From contig CM049310.1 in the NCBI GenBank assembly GCA_026874595.1, forward strand, positions 23,782,058 to 23,846,057: DNA of 64,000 bases. Reading direction: 5' to 3'. The position numbers were made by a program, and so were the translations under genes. Source of the DNA: Sipunculus nudus (lineage: Eukaryota; Annelida; Sipuncula; Golfingiida; Sipunculidae). Under the pieces are notes generated by a model. It was not told where the DNA came from. It saw only the letters and a program-made list of their open reading frames with translations, and searched no databases. This document shows, one piece after another, positions 11,487-24,066 of this stretch (the first letter of the stretch is position 1; each line of letters begins with the position of its first letter).

Positions 11487-13451
11487 AAAAGTGCCTAAAA
11501 AGAAACTACAAAACTGAGGTTTTGGCCTCTTTTTTATGACTCATTTTAATTTTGATCTACCCCGTGTGTTTGTTTTAAGCACGTGTGTCTCCTTTTCTCA
11601 CAATTATGGCATGAATGCAGTGAAGCCAAATACCCATCCTATAAGTCCCAAACACGGATTTGGATACAACATCATGCATCTTTGACCGATTAAATCTTTG
11701 ATAGATTGAAAAAAAGATGCAACAGTATTGGTTGAGATTATGCTGAACAAAAATAAAACTAAACAATACTTTTATACCGCCTGACTTAATGGCCAGAGCC
11801 AATCAGCTAGAGGTGTTTCTTATTAAAACGAACCTCTTCCTGATAGGCACTGTGGGCTGCCGAAAACTACATGTCTCAACTGTAAAACTTTTAAAATCAA
11901 ATTTGTTACATTTCAAGGAAACACCATGTTTACATTTTTCATGCGCATGCTTGCCAAATAATACTTATTCCGCGAAGTCCTAACCACAAAAAAAAACACC
12001 CATGTTTATGATATTTGCCTACTTACCCTCTTCACTACATTATTCCTACGCCATCTGTGTATTTAGAAGCCGCGGTACATTGTTGGGGTCAGATTGTGAC
12101 GCCCATAAATTCTAAACAGCAGAGTCGTACTCATGAGAGCTCGACTCAGATGAGTGGGATCATTCCTCACAATTTCACCTAAATATGGAGATATTTTTCC
12201 AGGGGCGATTGCAGCGCCATCTATCAACCAACGTAAGGTCATTCAAGATCGACCTGTAGTACATTGTTCTATCACAAGGGGGACAACACTTCGTCATTTT
12301 GCTGGACACCAGTTTGTCCTGTACCAAAACTGAGACTCCATCTCATGACTGTATGGAATGTCAACTCGTGTCCACGACAAGACACCAGGCACTATTAAAA
12401 TGTCCATATTCAAAATCTATAAGAAGCCTGGGGTTTTGCTCTTTCGAATCACTTAATCAATAGATTCTGGTATATATTTCTCACCGTGTACCTCCGTTAA
12501 ATTCCCACGGTTTTTCCATCCAAGTGTTTCGCGAGGGGTTCTATTTTCGCTTGAAAACAATACCTACGACAGGTACAGATTAAAAATATATATTAATAGA
12601 CCAACACGGTCATTTTAGTTGAGATTATGCTTAACACATATAACAACCAACAATGGGATTTTCACTACTAACAGGCATTATTGCTGAGCTAGCCAAACCA
12701 TTCAATATTCGATTCCATCCTCAACGCTCTGTGACCCCGGGTCATGACTTCCATTGATCTTGGCCCATGTGAACTTCCCCGTGGAAAAAACTTCTTGCAA
12801 AAACACGACCGAAGTCCCTCGGACGTGTCCTAATGACAGAATTGGTAATACGATATTTGTGTAAAAGGTGATTAATGAGCAGACAGATTACAATGCAGAA
12901 TCTATATTTTCACTAAACAAATGTTCGGCAGTAAAAGGGTTTACTTGCCTTCTGTGTGAACATTTTTCCAGACGATCTACTGGTCTGAGGCATAAAAGTG
13001 TTCTACAAAACCTGCGAATGTTGTTTCAGTATATCCTAGAAAAGGTGTACGATTGGAGGTATAGTCACTGGTTATCGAGTTTGGACTCTATTAGCGTTGA
13101 GTTTTGGCAGTTGGAAGGTGAAAGCTAAATACCCAGGATTGATTTCCAAGGAATCCAACAAAGACATTGTAGTTTTGACGATAACACGGTATGCCCGGGA
13201 AAGTTGGTTACAAAATATGGGTATGATGTATATTGATACCAGATGGTAGATTCTCGAACGGCGGAAAAAAAAATTATGCATTTTATTCCTTGGAAAGAGG
13301 ACCCCTGGGTCTGCGAGAGGAGGCCTATCGGAAACCACTTGTTTTTTTTTTATATGCAAACATATCTAATATTTCTATTTGTCTAGGTCGGACAACATCC
13401 ATGATGACAATTCTGAAAAGCATTCGACTCGATTCGTACTCATTTAATTCC
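11487..13451. other. Intergenic, nothing recognised
   Basis: About 2 kb with slightly higher GC and no tandem or inverted repeat that I can support. The ORFs (for example 12868-13128 on plus) are short, lack domains and are not bounded by convincing splice sites. Confidence 0.4.
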
Positions 13452-14314
13452 CTTCCTTCCAGGGTTGGGGCCAGGTACAAGTGAAAGTACCTAGGTACAG
13501 GTACAGGAACTTGTGAATTGGCCAGGTACAGGTACGATACAGGTACTTGATTTTCACCTAGGTACAGGTACAGGTACTTTAGAAAGTACCTAGGTACAGG
13601 TACAGGTACATTTATTTGAGGATCACTTCAAAAACGTTTTTACGGAATATATTTACATATATGCAAAATAACATGCCTTTTTCCAATCAAACACTACCAC
13701 AGTCATTTGCTAAAGTATATTTTTTTTAGAACTTATTAACTGTATGGCACCATACGTTCACAAAAATGATATGTTAGTGTATTAAAAGTCTATTATGTGC
13801 ACAAAGTAGTGTATGACACCATACATTCACAAACATGAAATTCAAGTCTACTGAAAGTCCTTTGAGTACACCAAGTACAGTAAGACAGGGATTATTTTGA
13901 AACCATACTTTACAAACAGGATATTTGTGTACTAAATGTTCATTAAGTGCACCAAGTATAGTATTATCAAATGATTTGCTTAATAAGTGGTTACAGCTGA
14001 TTTCACACATGTGACCATTCTGGAGGTTTGATAACAATTCAATTCATGAGCAGTTTATCACACTGATGGCTTGCTGATTATTTTACACTAAGGTAACCAA
14101 ATTTAATACTAAAAGAGAAAAACCCTAAAAAATTGAAAATATGAAAATGTACCTGGAGTAACTTGTACCAGGTACAGGTACTTTAGTTCCAGGTACAGGT
14201 ACAAGGTACTTCCTACTCATGACTGGCAGGTACAGGTACAGGTACAGGTACTCTGAAATGTGTACCTAGGTACAGGTACAGGTACAAGTACCTGGCCCCA
14301 ATCCTGCTTCCTTC
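13452..14314. mobile_element. hAT MITE built of AGGTAC repeats, with 8-bp TSD
   Basis: The element proper is 13460-14306. The 23-bp terminal inverted repeats start CAGGGTTGGGGCCAGGTAC (left) and CAGGATTGGGGCCAGGTAC (right, reverse complement). They are flanked by an identical 8-bp target duplication, CTTCCTTC (13452-13459 and 14307-14314). An 8-bp duplication and a CAGGGTTGG start are hAT hallmarks. Both ends carry arrays of (AGGTAC)n and CTAGGTACAGGTAC (about 13470-13610 and 14150-14300), which probably act as subterminal transposase sites. The centre (about 13735-13960) holds four decayed ~80-bp units around CACCATACNTTCACAAA. It is noncoding. Confidence 0.9.
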
Positions 14315-14329
14315 TTGGAATTGTTAACT

Positions 14330-14700
14330 TTAATAATAGCCAAACATTTCAAACTTAATGAGTAAATAGAGAAAGACCATTTCTGTTTATAGGAAGTAGG
14401 CCGCTATAGGTGGCGCCACAAAAGGCTTATTTTTGCACGCGTATAAAAAATATGATCGATAGGTTCATAGAAAGTCGGTCAATATAGGAGGACCCACCAA
14501 ATGCTTATTTGGCTTATTTTTTGCATGCATTATAATCTCATGATCGATAGGTCCACAGAAAGCAGGTCAATATAGGTGGCGCTAAAAAATTATTTTAGTG
14601 TGCATATTAATCATATGACCGATATTAATAATATAATCAATAGGTCCATAGAAGGATGGTCAATATAGATGGCGCTACGAAAAGCTTATTTCTGCCCATC
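14330..14700. repeat. ~110-bp tandem units with GGTGGCGC motifs
   Basis: Three to four diverged units share ATAGGTCCATAGAAAG, GGTCAATATAGGTGGCGCTA and GCTTATTT. The repeats start immediately beyond the AGGTAC hAT MITE and stop just before the next element. Confidence 0.65.
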
Positions 14701-14764
14701 ATCATTAGCCCGAACATTCAGTCTCCATTCATAGGAATGAAAAAACTGGTCAAAACATTATAAA

Positions 14765-16649
14765 CTAGATATTTCTTGGCACCGCAGGTGCCAGAGTATC
14801 CCCAGACATAGTTTGTCCCACCCCCCTTTTAAGAATAGGCCCCCATTTTTAGCAGCATATACTGACACTTGGCAAGCAATTATTGTTTCTTCCATCTATC
14901 AATCCACAATCTTTTTGAAGATGTTGGTCCTGTGACCTTGACCTTTGACCTCATGACCCCAAAATCAATCGGGGTCTTGCTGTTTTAATGGGACATATAT
15001 TAGTCAAGTTTGAAATCGATACATCAATAAAAGCAGGAATTATCATCCAGAAACTATTTTTTTTACAGATGGCTCCTGTGGCCTTGACCTTTGACCTTGT
15101 GACCCCAAAATTGATATTGATCATCCACTTTTATATATAAATCAATAGAGGTCTAGATTTATTGATGGGTCATATATAAGTCAGGTTTGAAATCCATATA
15201 TTAATCCAAGCTTGAATTATCATCTCAGAAACTAATTTTTGGAAAGATGGCTCCTGTGACCTTCACCTTTGACCTTATGACCTCACAATTGACAGGCGTC
15301 TTCCTCTTGGCAGGGGAACTGTATGTTCAAGATGAAATGTCGGAGATGAAATGTTTGGCTGAAGATGCATCTACGATCTTTTTAAAGATGTGTCCTGTGA
15401 CCTTGACCTTTGACCTCATGACCCCAAAATCAATTTGGGTCTTGGTTTTCCAATGGGTCACATACAAGTCAAGTTTGAAATCCATACATCAATAAAAGCA
15501 GGAATTATCATCCAGAAACTAATTTTTGGACAGATGGCTCCTGTGACCTACACCTTTGACCTTGTGACCTCAAAATTGATAGGGGTCTTCCACTCTTGGC
15601 AGGTGAACTATATGTGCAAGATGAAAGATCTGAGATGAATTGTTTGGCTGGAAATGCATCCACAATCTTTTTAAAGATGTGTCCTGTGACCTTGACCTTT
15701 GACCTCATGACCCCAAAATCAATTCGGTCTTGCTTTTCCAATGGGTCATATACAAGTCAAGTTTAAAATCCATACATCAATAAAAGCAGGAATTATCATC
15801 CAGAAACTAATTTTTGGACAGATGGCTCCTGTGACCTTCACCTTTGACCTTGTGACCTCAAATTTGATAGGGGTCTTCCTCTATTGGCAGATGAACTATA
15901 TGTGCAAGATGAAAGGTCTGTGATGAAATGTTTGGCTGAAAATGCATCCACAATCTTTTTTAAGATGTGTCCTGCGACCTTGACCTTTGACCTCATGACC
16001 CCAAAGCCAATAGGATTCTTACTTTAGTGGTGGGCCATACATAAGTCACATTTGAAATCCATATGGCTATCAACACTGGAGATATCATATGAGGTGTGTG
16101 ATTTTTACCAAATATGGACACATTAAAGGTCAAGGCAACTCATGTGGTAAAGGTCATGACCCAAATGTTAATAGACCTCATCCCATAACCCATCTCTCTA
16201 CATGTGCATAATATGAAAGAAATCTGTCCATTAGTTTTTGACTTATAATGCTTACAGTACTGTCAAGTGGCAATTATGGGGGTATTAAAAGGCGAAAAAA
16301 CAAGAAAAGGATAATAGGTGGCGCCACCAGTATCCGGTATATCACAAGGCTATCCAAGATCTTCGGTCACCTTGATTTTTGGACCAGTCCATGCAAGCTT
16401 ACTTGAGATATTTAAGAATTTGTGTGATTTTCAGCAAAAATGGACCTATTCAAGGTCAAGGTCACTCTCCTAACATAGGTCATGACCCCATTTTAAATAG
16501 GCTTCGTCCCCTTACCTATATCTATACAAATGTAAAGTTTGAAAAAGATCAGTGAAATATTTTTGGAGTTATCCCGCTCACAAGGTTTTTCTGCGGCGGC
16601 GGCGGGACCGCCGTGAAACCATAGTATCCCGACTTTGTCTGGGGATACA
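14765..16649 (-). mobile_element. HINE-like Helitron with DR1-bearing tandem core (H1)
   Basis: The left end is A followed by CTAG (14765-14768) and then a perfect hairpin GGCACC-GCA-GGTGCC (14778-14792). Read on the minus strand this is hairpin, ~9 nt, CTAG, T, which is a Helitron 3' end. GTATCCCCAGAC (14796-14807) is repeated in reverse complement at 16637-16648, giving subterminal inverted repeats. The core consists of ~290-bp units containing TGTGACCTTGACCTTTGACC followed by TCATGACCCCAAAATC (from 14933, 15392, 15683, 15970) alternating with a TTCACCTTTGACCTTGTGAC form. A GCGGCGGCGG run precedes the right end. No Rep/helicase ORF is present, so it is non-autonomous. Confidence 0.75.
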
Positions 16650-16882
16650 AAAAAAGTTGCTTTACAGGCCTGAAATTATTTCATCATACGATCGATAAGT
16701 GATGACAGCTGTTGTGCTGATAACGAATAAGACTGAAGTGATTGACGTATGTATTTAAACGTCAGGTCCCATGACAACTGCAGTGTTTGTTGAGCTATCT
16801 GGCAGGTACGTGCCTCCAGCTATACAGAGAGAGAACTAAAGGTGTATGTGTGTGTGTGTGGGGGGGGGGGGATTAAATATCT
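16650..16882. other. Intergenic with (TG)n and G run
   Basis: A short TG microsatellite and a G run lie at about 16842-16870. Nothing else is recognised. Confidence 0.5.
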
Positions 16883-17193
16883 GCAGGCAACCTCACGATA
16901 CAGTCAAACATAACAATAGTCGTTGTCAGTTGTGGTATTTATTTACCTTAACTTGACATAAGATATAAATTTCCTAGATATCGAACTTCTGCTACATGCC
17001 ATCTTAATGCATGTGTGGTAAGTGTCACACCTTCACAGGACGTCACAATATCACCGAGTAAAAAAATATACACAAGTACTGATATTATATTATCTGCATG
17101 TGAACACCCATCTGAATGAACAGGGGCACATTAAACAACAATAATATATAGACAATAGCATGAAACTACAACCACCCTGACACTGGGGTTCCA
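16883..17193. repeat. Diverged direct duplication, copy 1
   Basis: Order and sequence of blocks match 18272-18590: TTTATTTACCTTA, GACAT-A-ATATAAAT, GTGTCACACCTTCACA, AAAATATACACAAGTA, ATTATCTGCAT, then ACAACA and TGAAACTACAACCACCCTGACAC. The copies are ~1.39 kb apart and clearly diverged. No ORF is shared. Confidence 0.75.
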
Positions 17194-17634
17194 TTAATAC
17201 ATTACATTTATTAAATAATAGGTCATATTACGCATGAAGCGAGAACAAAGTGAGAGAGTAAAATGACCAATTATTTAATAGGAGTACATTTACATCTCAG
17301 TGACAGGCCTATGCTACCACTGGTTTGATTGTTCTCCACAGTACTGCGTTTGTGTCGCTATTGTCTAGGATATGACAGGATTACTCTTGTATAAACTTGA
17401 TGATATGTCATATGCAAAGCGATTTCACACACAATGACATGGTCTTATATATTCAATGATCATACACCTTTGGAAAACAATGCATTATGGTGAAGCTCTC
17501 AGTCTAAATATGAGTAAAACGTAAGCTGATCACGTGAATTATCATTATTATGACAATATGCCAATACAAAGGACTGAGACAATTAACTTGATATATTATT
17601 GTAACATTACATGGATGTTGTGGAGACAATTTTT

Positions 17635-17885
17635 TTGCTTTGAAGGTGGTATGCAGCGTGTTATGTAAGCTTTGCAGGTGGTATGTAGTGTTATGCGAGC
17701 TTTGCAGGTGGTCTGAGAGTGTTATATAAGCTTTGCAGGCGGTCTGCAGAGTGTTATACGAGTTTTGAATTTGAGGGTGGTATGCAGACTTATGTAAGAC
17801 TTGCAGGTGGTCTGCAGATTGTTATGTAAGCTTTGAAGGTTGTAATGAGACTTATGTAGACCTGCAGGCGGTGTGTTACGAAATT
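17635..17885. repeat. ~33-bp minisatellite
   Basis: About seven decaying units share GCTTTGCAGGTGGTATGCAG and TGTTATGTAA. They sit between the two copies of the diverged duplication. Confidence 0.8.
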
Positions 17886-18271
17886 TAACATTCTTATGTG
17901 GTCTTTAAGCTGTTTTTAAGCTTTTGGGGTAGTCTTAATTTGAAGGGACAAAGCATTTTCATAGTCTACATCTGGTCTTGAAAGGAATATGCTCTGTCAG
18001 ATTTGCAGGTGTTTTAGTAAGATAACTAAGCATAGTCATGAAAATGAAAACTATACTACTTTTTTAAAACTAACATAAAAACAAATCTCTCCCTGGTAAA
18101 TCAACAGGATATCAGCTTTACAATAATTGCTGCTAATTATTCCATACATTGACCTTCATATACTGTGATATATATCCGTCTGTCCAGCAGGACATTACGG
18201 TCCTTGTTAGTACTAGGATGCTCTTATGCTAGCACAGACAACATCCAAAAACAAGGGGTCAGGATTAAGAT

Positions 18272-18590
18272 ATGCAGGCCATCAAACAATATATTCAAAC
18301 ATAACACCAGTCGTCAGTTTTGGTATTTATTTACCTTACACTGACATCAAATATAAATTCCCTAAACATTAACCTCGAGCCACATACCTATTCTTAAGGC
18401 ATGTGTAGTCAGTGCCACACCTTCACATCACATGACGTCACCACCAAGTATAAAAATATACACAAGTATCAATAATACATTATCTGCATAATTGCAGGTA
18501 AACCGTTTTCATATGAGCAAGAACAAGAACCCATAACCAACAACAGCATAGATAAAAGCATGCACATATAACCACACTGACACAGAATAG
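18272..18590. repeat. Diverged direct duplication, copy 2
   Basis: Second copy of the 16883-17193 block in the same orientation, with a ~30-bp insertion after ATTATCTGCAT. It matches through ACCACACTGACAC at its end. Confidence 0.75.
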
Positions 18591-19883
18591 TCATTAAAAA
18601 GTTGGCATAAGCAGATCTAGTACTGAGGAATTTTCGTTCTCTGGCCAAATGTTATGAGTGACCAATGAATTTGACAAAGGAGGTATCAATTTGACACTCA
18701 ATCAGCTATGGATCTAAACTTGGGAATTTTAAGTGCAAATCAAGTGGGTCATCCACACAGTCCCCTGTAGCTTGTGTTCTTGCATACTGAATGACCAAGT
18801 ACATTCCTGCTGATCTATTTGCACAGAAGCATCAGCTATCAATTATTTATATAAGATTATTTTAAATTATGCCACACTGGTTAGTAAACTGCTAATAATA
18901 ATCAATAAATTAATGAATAAATTATTCCCTACAGGAATAAGGTGCATGCACACTTTTCTTCTCAATGAAAAAAGATATATACATTAGCATCATTTAATAA
19001 ACTTTCAAATGTGTTGAATATTTTATTAGGCTATATATTTTATTAACTTTAATGCATATACATGTTTATTCTGAAGTTGATTAGCCTAGGATTTAATTTG
19101 CTATAATCTAATACATGATACATGTAATAATGCTTATCCTGACTGAAATAAACTTCAACCATGATATGCTGTGAGTCTATATGAATATATTCATTGTTTT
19201 TTTTTTTAACATTCCATCAGAAATGTACACAATCTTAAAAAAAGATAATTATTAAGTGTATTCAATTCATCTTACCCTTAGGCTTTCTGGGATTCTTGTA
19301 GAGACTCTTTTGAGTCTTAACATCTTTTTTAGACATACATATATTGACTTTCATACATTCACACATTCCTATAAATATTTCTTCAGCCATGAAGACTGTA
19401 ATTTTCCTATGAGTAAAACATGGTTAAATATTTTAATGCTATACTTCTTTAACAATCAAGTGCAGCAGTACTGGGCTACTTATAATAAAAACATTCATAA
19501 TCTATTTGACACATGGTGTAAAATCAGTCCAGCTCTACATGAACATCGGAACTCCTATATAGGTCCACATGAGACAATTTTTAAAAACATCTCTAGTTTG
19601 CATCACTCTGCCTGATATAACAAATCCCATTGGCAGAAATACTAGTATAGTATATGTATGGCAAATTGGATGGATTAAGCTCAAATGGCTATGATATGGA
19701 GCAAGTTGAAGATGAAAATGTTTATTTGAGGATAAAGTGAAAAGTAAAGCTGTTCTTAGTTTGTAACTTAAAGAAATACGATAATAACAATCCAGTTTGA
19801 ACTATGTAGTCTACAGTTGTAAATTATGCTTGTTTGATAGATGGAATGAAGAATGTTTATTGATAGATTCAGGATGATCAATA
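18591..19883. other. Intergenic, nothing recognised
   Basis: AT-rich. A 119-codon plus-strand ORF (19256-19615) has no recognisable domain and no splice or promoter context, and I do not call it a gene. Confidence 0.4.
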
Positions 19884-20055
19884 TACAGTTGAACCTTCAA
19901 ATTCTGGACACTCACAGGACTTGACAATTTGTCTGCAATACAGAGGTGAAATTAGTAGGAAGGTTATAGATTTTTTTCAAGGGACTGCTAATAAGTGGCC
20001 ATAAACAGGGAGTGCCCTTAGTACAGAGGTGCTCGTAAGAAGATGTTCCACTGTA
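19884..20055. mobile_element. Small Tc1/pogo-type MITE
   Basis: The left terminus CAGTTGAACC (19886-19895) and right terminus GTTCCACTG (20045-20053) form an imperfect inverted repeat and are flanked by TA on both sides, as expected for TA-targeting mariner/pogo elements. The interior of ~150 bp is noncoding. Confidence 0.7.
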
Positions 20056-21855
20056 TTTCAGATGACATTCAGTCTGGTGTTCTAAAATTGATAAATTAAT
20101 TATTTCTACATAAACTCATAAAAAATAGTCAACTATAATAAAAATATGCTGCCACAAAATTGGATTTAATATTTGTTAATAGGTATGTTCTCCCTAAGCA
20201 ATATTTGTGAAACACTAAATGCATAGAGAACTTCAAACAACAATATAATTCTCTCTCTGGGCTTGTATTATATATATGGATATCACATTGACATGAGTGC
20301 CCTTGTGATCTTCTGAGTACAGAGTGTGATATAAACATGTCAGAGACATAATCCAATCTCTGCAGTTGTTGCAATAACCTGCTTTCATGCCTTAATCTTT
20401 ATATTAAAGAAACATTCTTCTAAATAGAAGTAACATATTTGAAGAGAAAGACATTCAAAGTAAACTTTAATATGACTTGCAGTGTATTTTTTAAAGATAA
20501 TAACAACTTTTTGATCATATATGATCAGCAAATATTTATTAACACCACTACCCCCAATATTCATATCCCTCCATCCTGTTGTGATGTACACTTGGTCATT
20601 TCTGTAACAGAAATTTAATTACATCATAATCCTTCATGGACTGGTGACATCTGCATTCATCATCCTCTCACACTGTCACATGAGACTTTTGATAACATAA
20701 TGCACTTTGACACCTCATACAGCCTTATAAAAACTAACACAGCTTATAAAATATAATAATGACACTTTAAATGTACAAATAAATTTGTATTTTTAAATAA
20801 ATTATGAAATAAGTGTATGTTAGTTTGGCATAATAAAATTTTATATTATTACCTTGAAATTGTAAGCCATAATCAAATGTTCCCTTTGCTCAACTTAATG
20901 ACTTCTCAAATATAAGGGTTCAAATATAAATAGACATTTTTAATGTAAGTCCAGGAGCAGGCTTAAATACTATTGTTACACTGGTTGACACAGGGACTCT
21001 CACTTCTCTCAATCAAAACATAACTTACAAAAACTTTATTGCAATAGACCCAGAAAATCTACCAAAGGTAGAATAGCTGCTAGACTGAAGGTAAAAGGGG
21101 GGGGGGGGGGACAATAAAATTCAATTGGGATCCCTCAGAAGGAGGCAGTTCTAATCCCTTTTTTTCTTTAATTTTTCAATGAAGTGAACTAGTATTAGTA
21201 CACTGACACAACCTGGTGTTGACAGTACATATGGTTTATCTTTTATATTTACTAAAACACAGCAAGAAAGTCTTGTTTTGGCAGGATATTAAAACTCTAT
21301 CTACAATTAGTTAAACTTGTTCCATTTACACCGTAAAGCATTTTTTCAGCCAATAATGTAAAGATACTATTGGTATATTAGCCATAACATACATCTCCTG
21401 ATACAATTTGGATGTATATTGCCGATTATGACATTGGGAAATATTTATATTATGCTAATTAGGGCAGTCATTGACTTCAATATTTTTCTACATTTTCACA
21501 AAGAAGTATTAATGAATAATTAGTCAAACTGGTCCAAGGAACAATTATTGCACATTATAAAACATGCCCAAGAACCATTTTAAAGGGACCCTTAAGAGTA
21601 CTATAGAAAATTGACAGGTAACTTGAAGAAGACAACTTACTACATTGCCCATAAATATTTTTCTGTTCCACCCCCTGCCTCTTGATGTGTTGGTGTTATA
21701 ATGCTTGCCCAGGGATATTGCTTTGACCAGCTCATACAGAGTTTACCTTAATGAACCATAATCTTGTATCTCAGTTATTGCACACCTCTGAGATCTTCTA
21801 CTAGAGTTTAAATTACAATTTTGTAAAAAAGCTCATCTTCCTGAACAATATATTA
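20056..21855. other. Intergenic, nothing recognised
   Basis: AT-rich with scattered G run (about 21100-21110). No coding exon, RNA gene or supported repeat. Confidence 0.4.
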
Positions 21856-22108
21856 TATATTCAGAGTACCTGTACCTGGATGTTATGAGTGGAAAGTATC
21901 TGTACCTGGTAAAATGTAATCATGTCACATATATTATACTAGAAATGACATGTTGATTTGAACACAGATGAAATGTATGCAATAATTATTAGTCTTTGAA
22001 ATGAACTATAATCATCTGTACCTGTACCCTTGTACTTTCTACAATATCTGGACCAGTACTCAGGTAAACTACAAAGTTCTTCTACCTTGTACCTTGTCCC
22101 TGACCCTG
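21856..22108. mobile_element. Degraded copy of the AGGTAC hAT MITE
   Basis: AGTACCTGTACCTGG and ATCTGTACCTGG near the left, ATCTGTACCTGTACCC near 22014, and a right terminus GTACCTTGTCCCTGACCCTG (to 22108). The terminus is a mutated reverse complement of CAGGGTTGGGGCCAGGTAC. The left terminus and target duplication are not recognisable. Confidence 0.6.
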
Positions 22109-23149
22109 ATGTCTGAGTAATGTCCTGTCAAGCCTGGAAGTCCCTGAGGAAGATACAGCTGAGATCATTCACCACTTGGTCAAAGGTCAACTCTAACAGA
22201 TCAGACCCCAATGTTCAAGATGACTCCACAAAACACCTTTATTTAGTTACCTTATAAAAAACATCAATCAGTGTTATAACAGTGCCTTAAAACAACTTTT
22301 ATTATAGCAGCATTCCCTCCTCTGAAACTTTCATGAACAATTTATCAAACCTATTCTACATAACCTTAGGGGTTCTTTTGAGACGGTTTTTCCTTTGCCC
22401 TTAAGTTCAAAACATAAACAATTATATCTTTGATAGTTCTAAAGAGCTAATGGGTTAATTTCATTCCCCCTTAGTACTGTAATCATGGTAATGTGAGTGT
22501 TTGCCCTTTTTGTTTTTTGCGGCAATCACATTATAACTGACAATATATAGTTTTTTATCTGAGAAGAAATATATTTTAAACACTCAAAACCTCAAAAAAG
22601 AAGTTGTCCCTCCCCTAAAAAAGTGGCAGAAACTTTGCAAGAAATGATGGAAGGAATGCTATCAAAACAAATAACTGTTGTATGTAAGGTCATGCTAGCC
22701 TAGCTGTAAAAACAAAGACTGGCGTAGTGGTGGTAAGTTTTTTTGTAATAGGCCCTAATGGTTAATACCTAGCACGAAGGAAAAGGTTGTTTCCTTTAAA
22801 TTTTCCCTGTTATTATGCATATTTTGTCTTGAACATTGTACTGCCAGATCTGATAGATACAATTCGTGAATAACAGAGCATGATATATTCTCATTACCAC
22901 ATGTTACAGGCTGATTTATTACATACATGCAAAATATGATGCCTCAGCTGCTAATTGCTTTGCATAGAATAATAAAATTAAGCCTTTGTTTCATTGGTTT
23001 CATGTGGAGACAATGTTTCAAAGGCACAATATAAACGCAAAGCATGCGGGATGACACCTGATGGGCGTTCTTCATACAAATAAATCAGCCTGTCATAGAT
23101 GTCTAGATAATGCCCAGAAACTCAGTCCCCTGCACTGGATATGAAAATG
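22109..23149. other. Intergenic, nothing recognised
   Basis: No coding exon, RNA gene or repeat family is supported here. Confidence 0.4.
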
Positions 23150-23570
23150 TAGTGATTGACACCTTTATTTAGACCAGCTTGATAATGTCCCTCTCAATAG
23201 TTTTCAGGTGCTCAAGCTCAGTCCTGTTCCCCTAAAACTCCCCCCCCCCCATCTCAGGTGTAAACAGAGCCTTGTAGCTGTTATTGACAAGCTGACATGG
23301 ATAATGGTTTAGCTCTCCTGGTTCTTGTTTTGTTTACAGTACATTGTTCTCCATGTGTCTTTTAGGTACATGTTGGATCTGGTCCAAAGACATTGAAAGA
23401 TCACGAAGAGCAACACCTTAATCAGTGTCAACTGGCAAACAGCAACAGGGAACCAGTTAGAAAGACTCCATTTACATGTGAGCAAAGGGGGCGAGCACCT
23501 GAAACTGTCAACCATTTTATTTATTATTTTGTATAAACAGACTAGAACTGTCTTTGAAACGTTATTTCAC
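23150..23570. repeat. Old relative of the 5'-edge foldback family
   Basis: CTCAGGTGTAAACAGAGC (about 23253) and CCATTTACATGTGAGCAAAGGGGGCGAGCACCTGAAA split across 23468-23505 resemble the CTCAGGTGTAAATGGAGC and GAGGAAGGGGGCCGAGCAC blocks of the 1-2628 arms. The following GTCAACCATTT...ACAGACTAG resembles 2806-2838. Divergence is high. Confidence 0.45.
23516..23525 (-). terminator. Possible polyadenylation signals of the Bfr1-like gene
   Basis: These are the nearest AATAAA hexamers I find on the minus strand downstream of the stop codon at 24067 (two overlapping, TTTATT on the plus strand). They would give a ~550-nt 3' UTR. They fall in a repeat relic, so this is tentative. Confidence 0.25.
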
Positions 23571-24066
23571 AGGACTGGTTTATACAAGGGAAACATCCAT
23601 TTGTTTGTGACATGTATTATCATGTAATATATGAGTGCAGTGGTAGTATGACACATGCTTCACATGATAACAGAAAAACCTGAACCAGGTAAATTATATA
23701 GGACATTTAGTGATTATGATAGCTTGTTTCCTGTATTATGTTGGTGGTCCCTCACACACACCTTCACACATACGTAATCTTACAATCATAATTTAAAGAA
23801 CTATTTCTTAAAATGATGTCCAAGATTAAAGTGTGTCCTGGTTCAAAGCAATATTTATATATTGTATTGCACTGTCCTTCTGCTTAAAAATATTTTATAA
23901 TCTTATATACATGTTTGCCCCATTTGGCAGAACCTCACACTCAAACACAAACATACGAGTGCTGGCTTTGACACTGTCACACAATTCAACATGGCTAAAA
24001 AATTGCATTTGCTCACTGGACAAACTTGTCCTCTGTCACACTAAAACTTGCTAGGCCTGAGATAAA

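Noticed and set aside
12868-13128. Plus-strand ORF with paired Cys/His residues
   Set aside because: C-x2-C and H spacing does not complete a zinc finger and no neighbouring finger exists.
15247-15923. ORFs reading MAPVTFTFDLMTS repeats
   Set aside because: Translations of the H1 tandem unit on either strand. No conserved protein features beyond the DNA repeat.
19256-19615. 119-codon plus-strand ORF
   Set aside because: No recognisable domain, AT-rich codon use like the background, no splice sites or start context. Likely chance.
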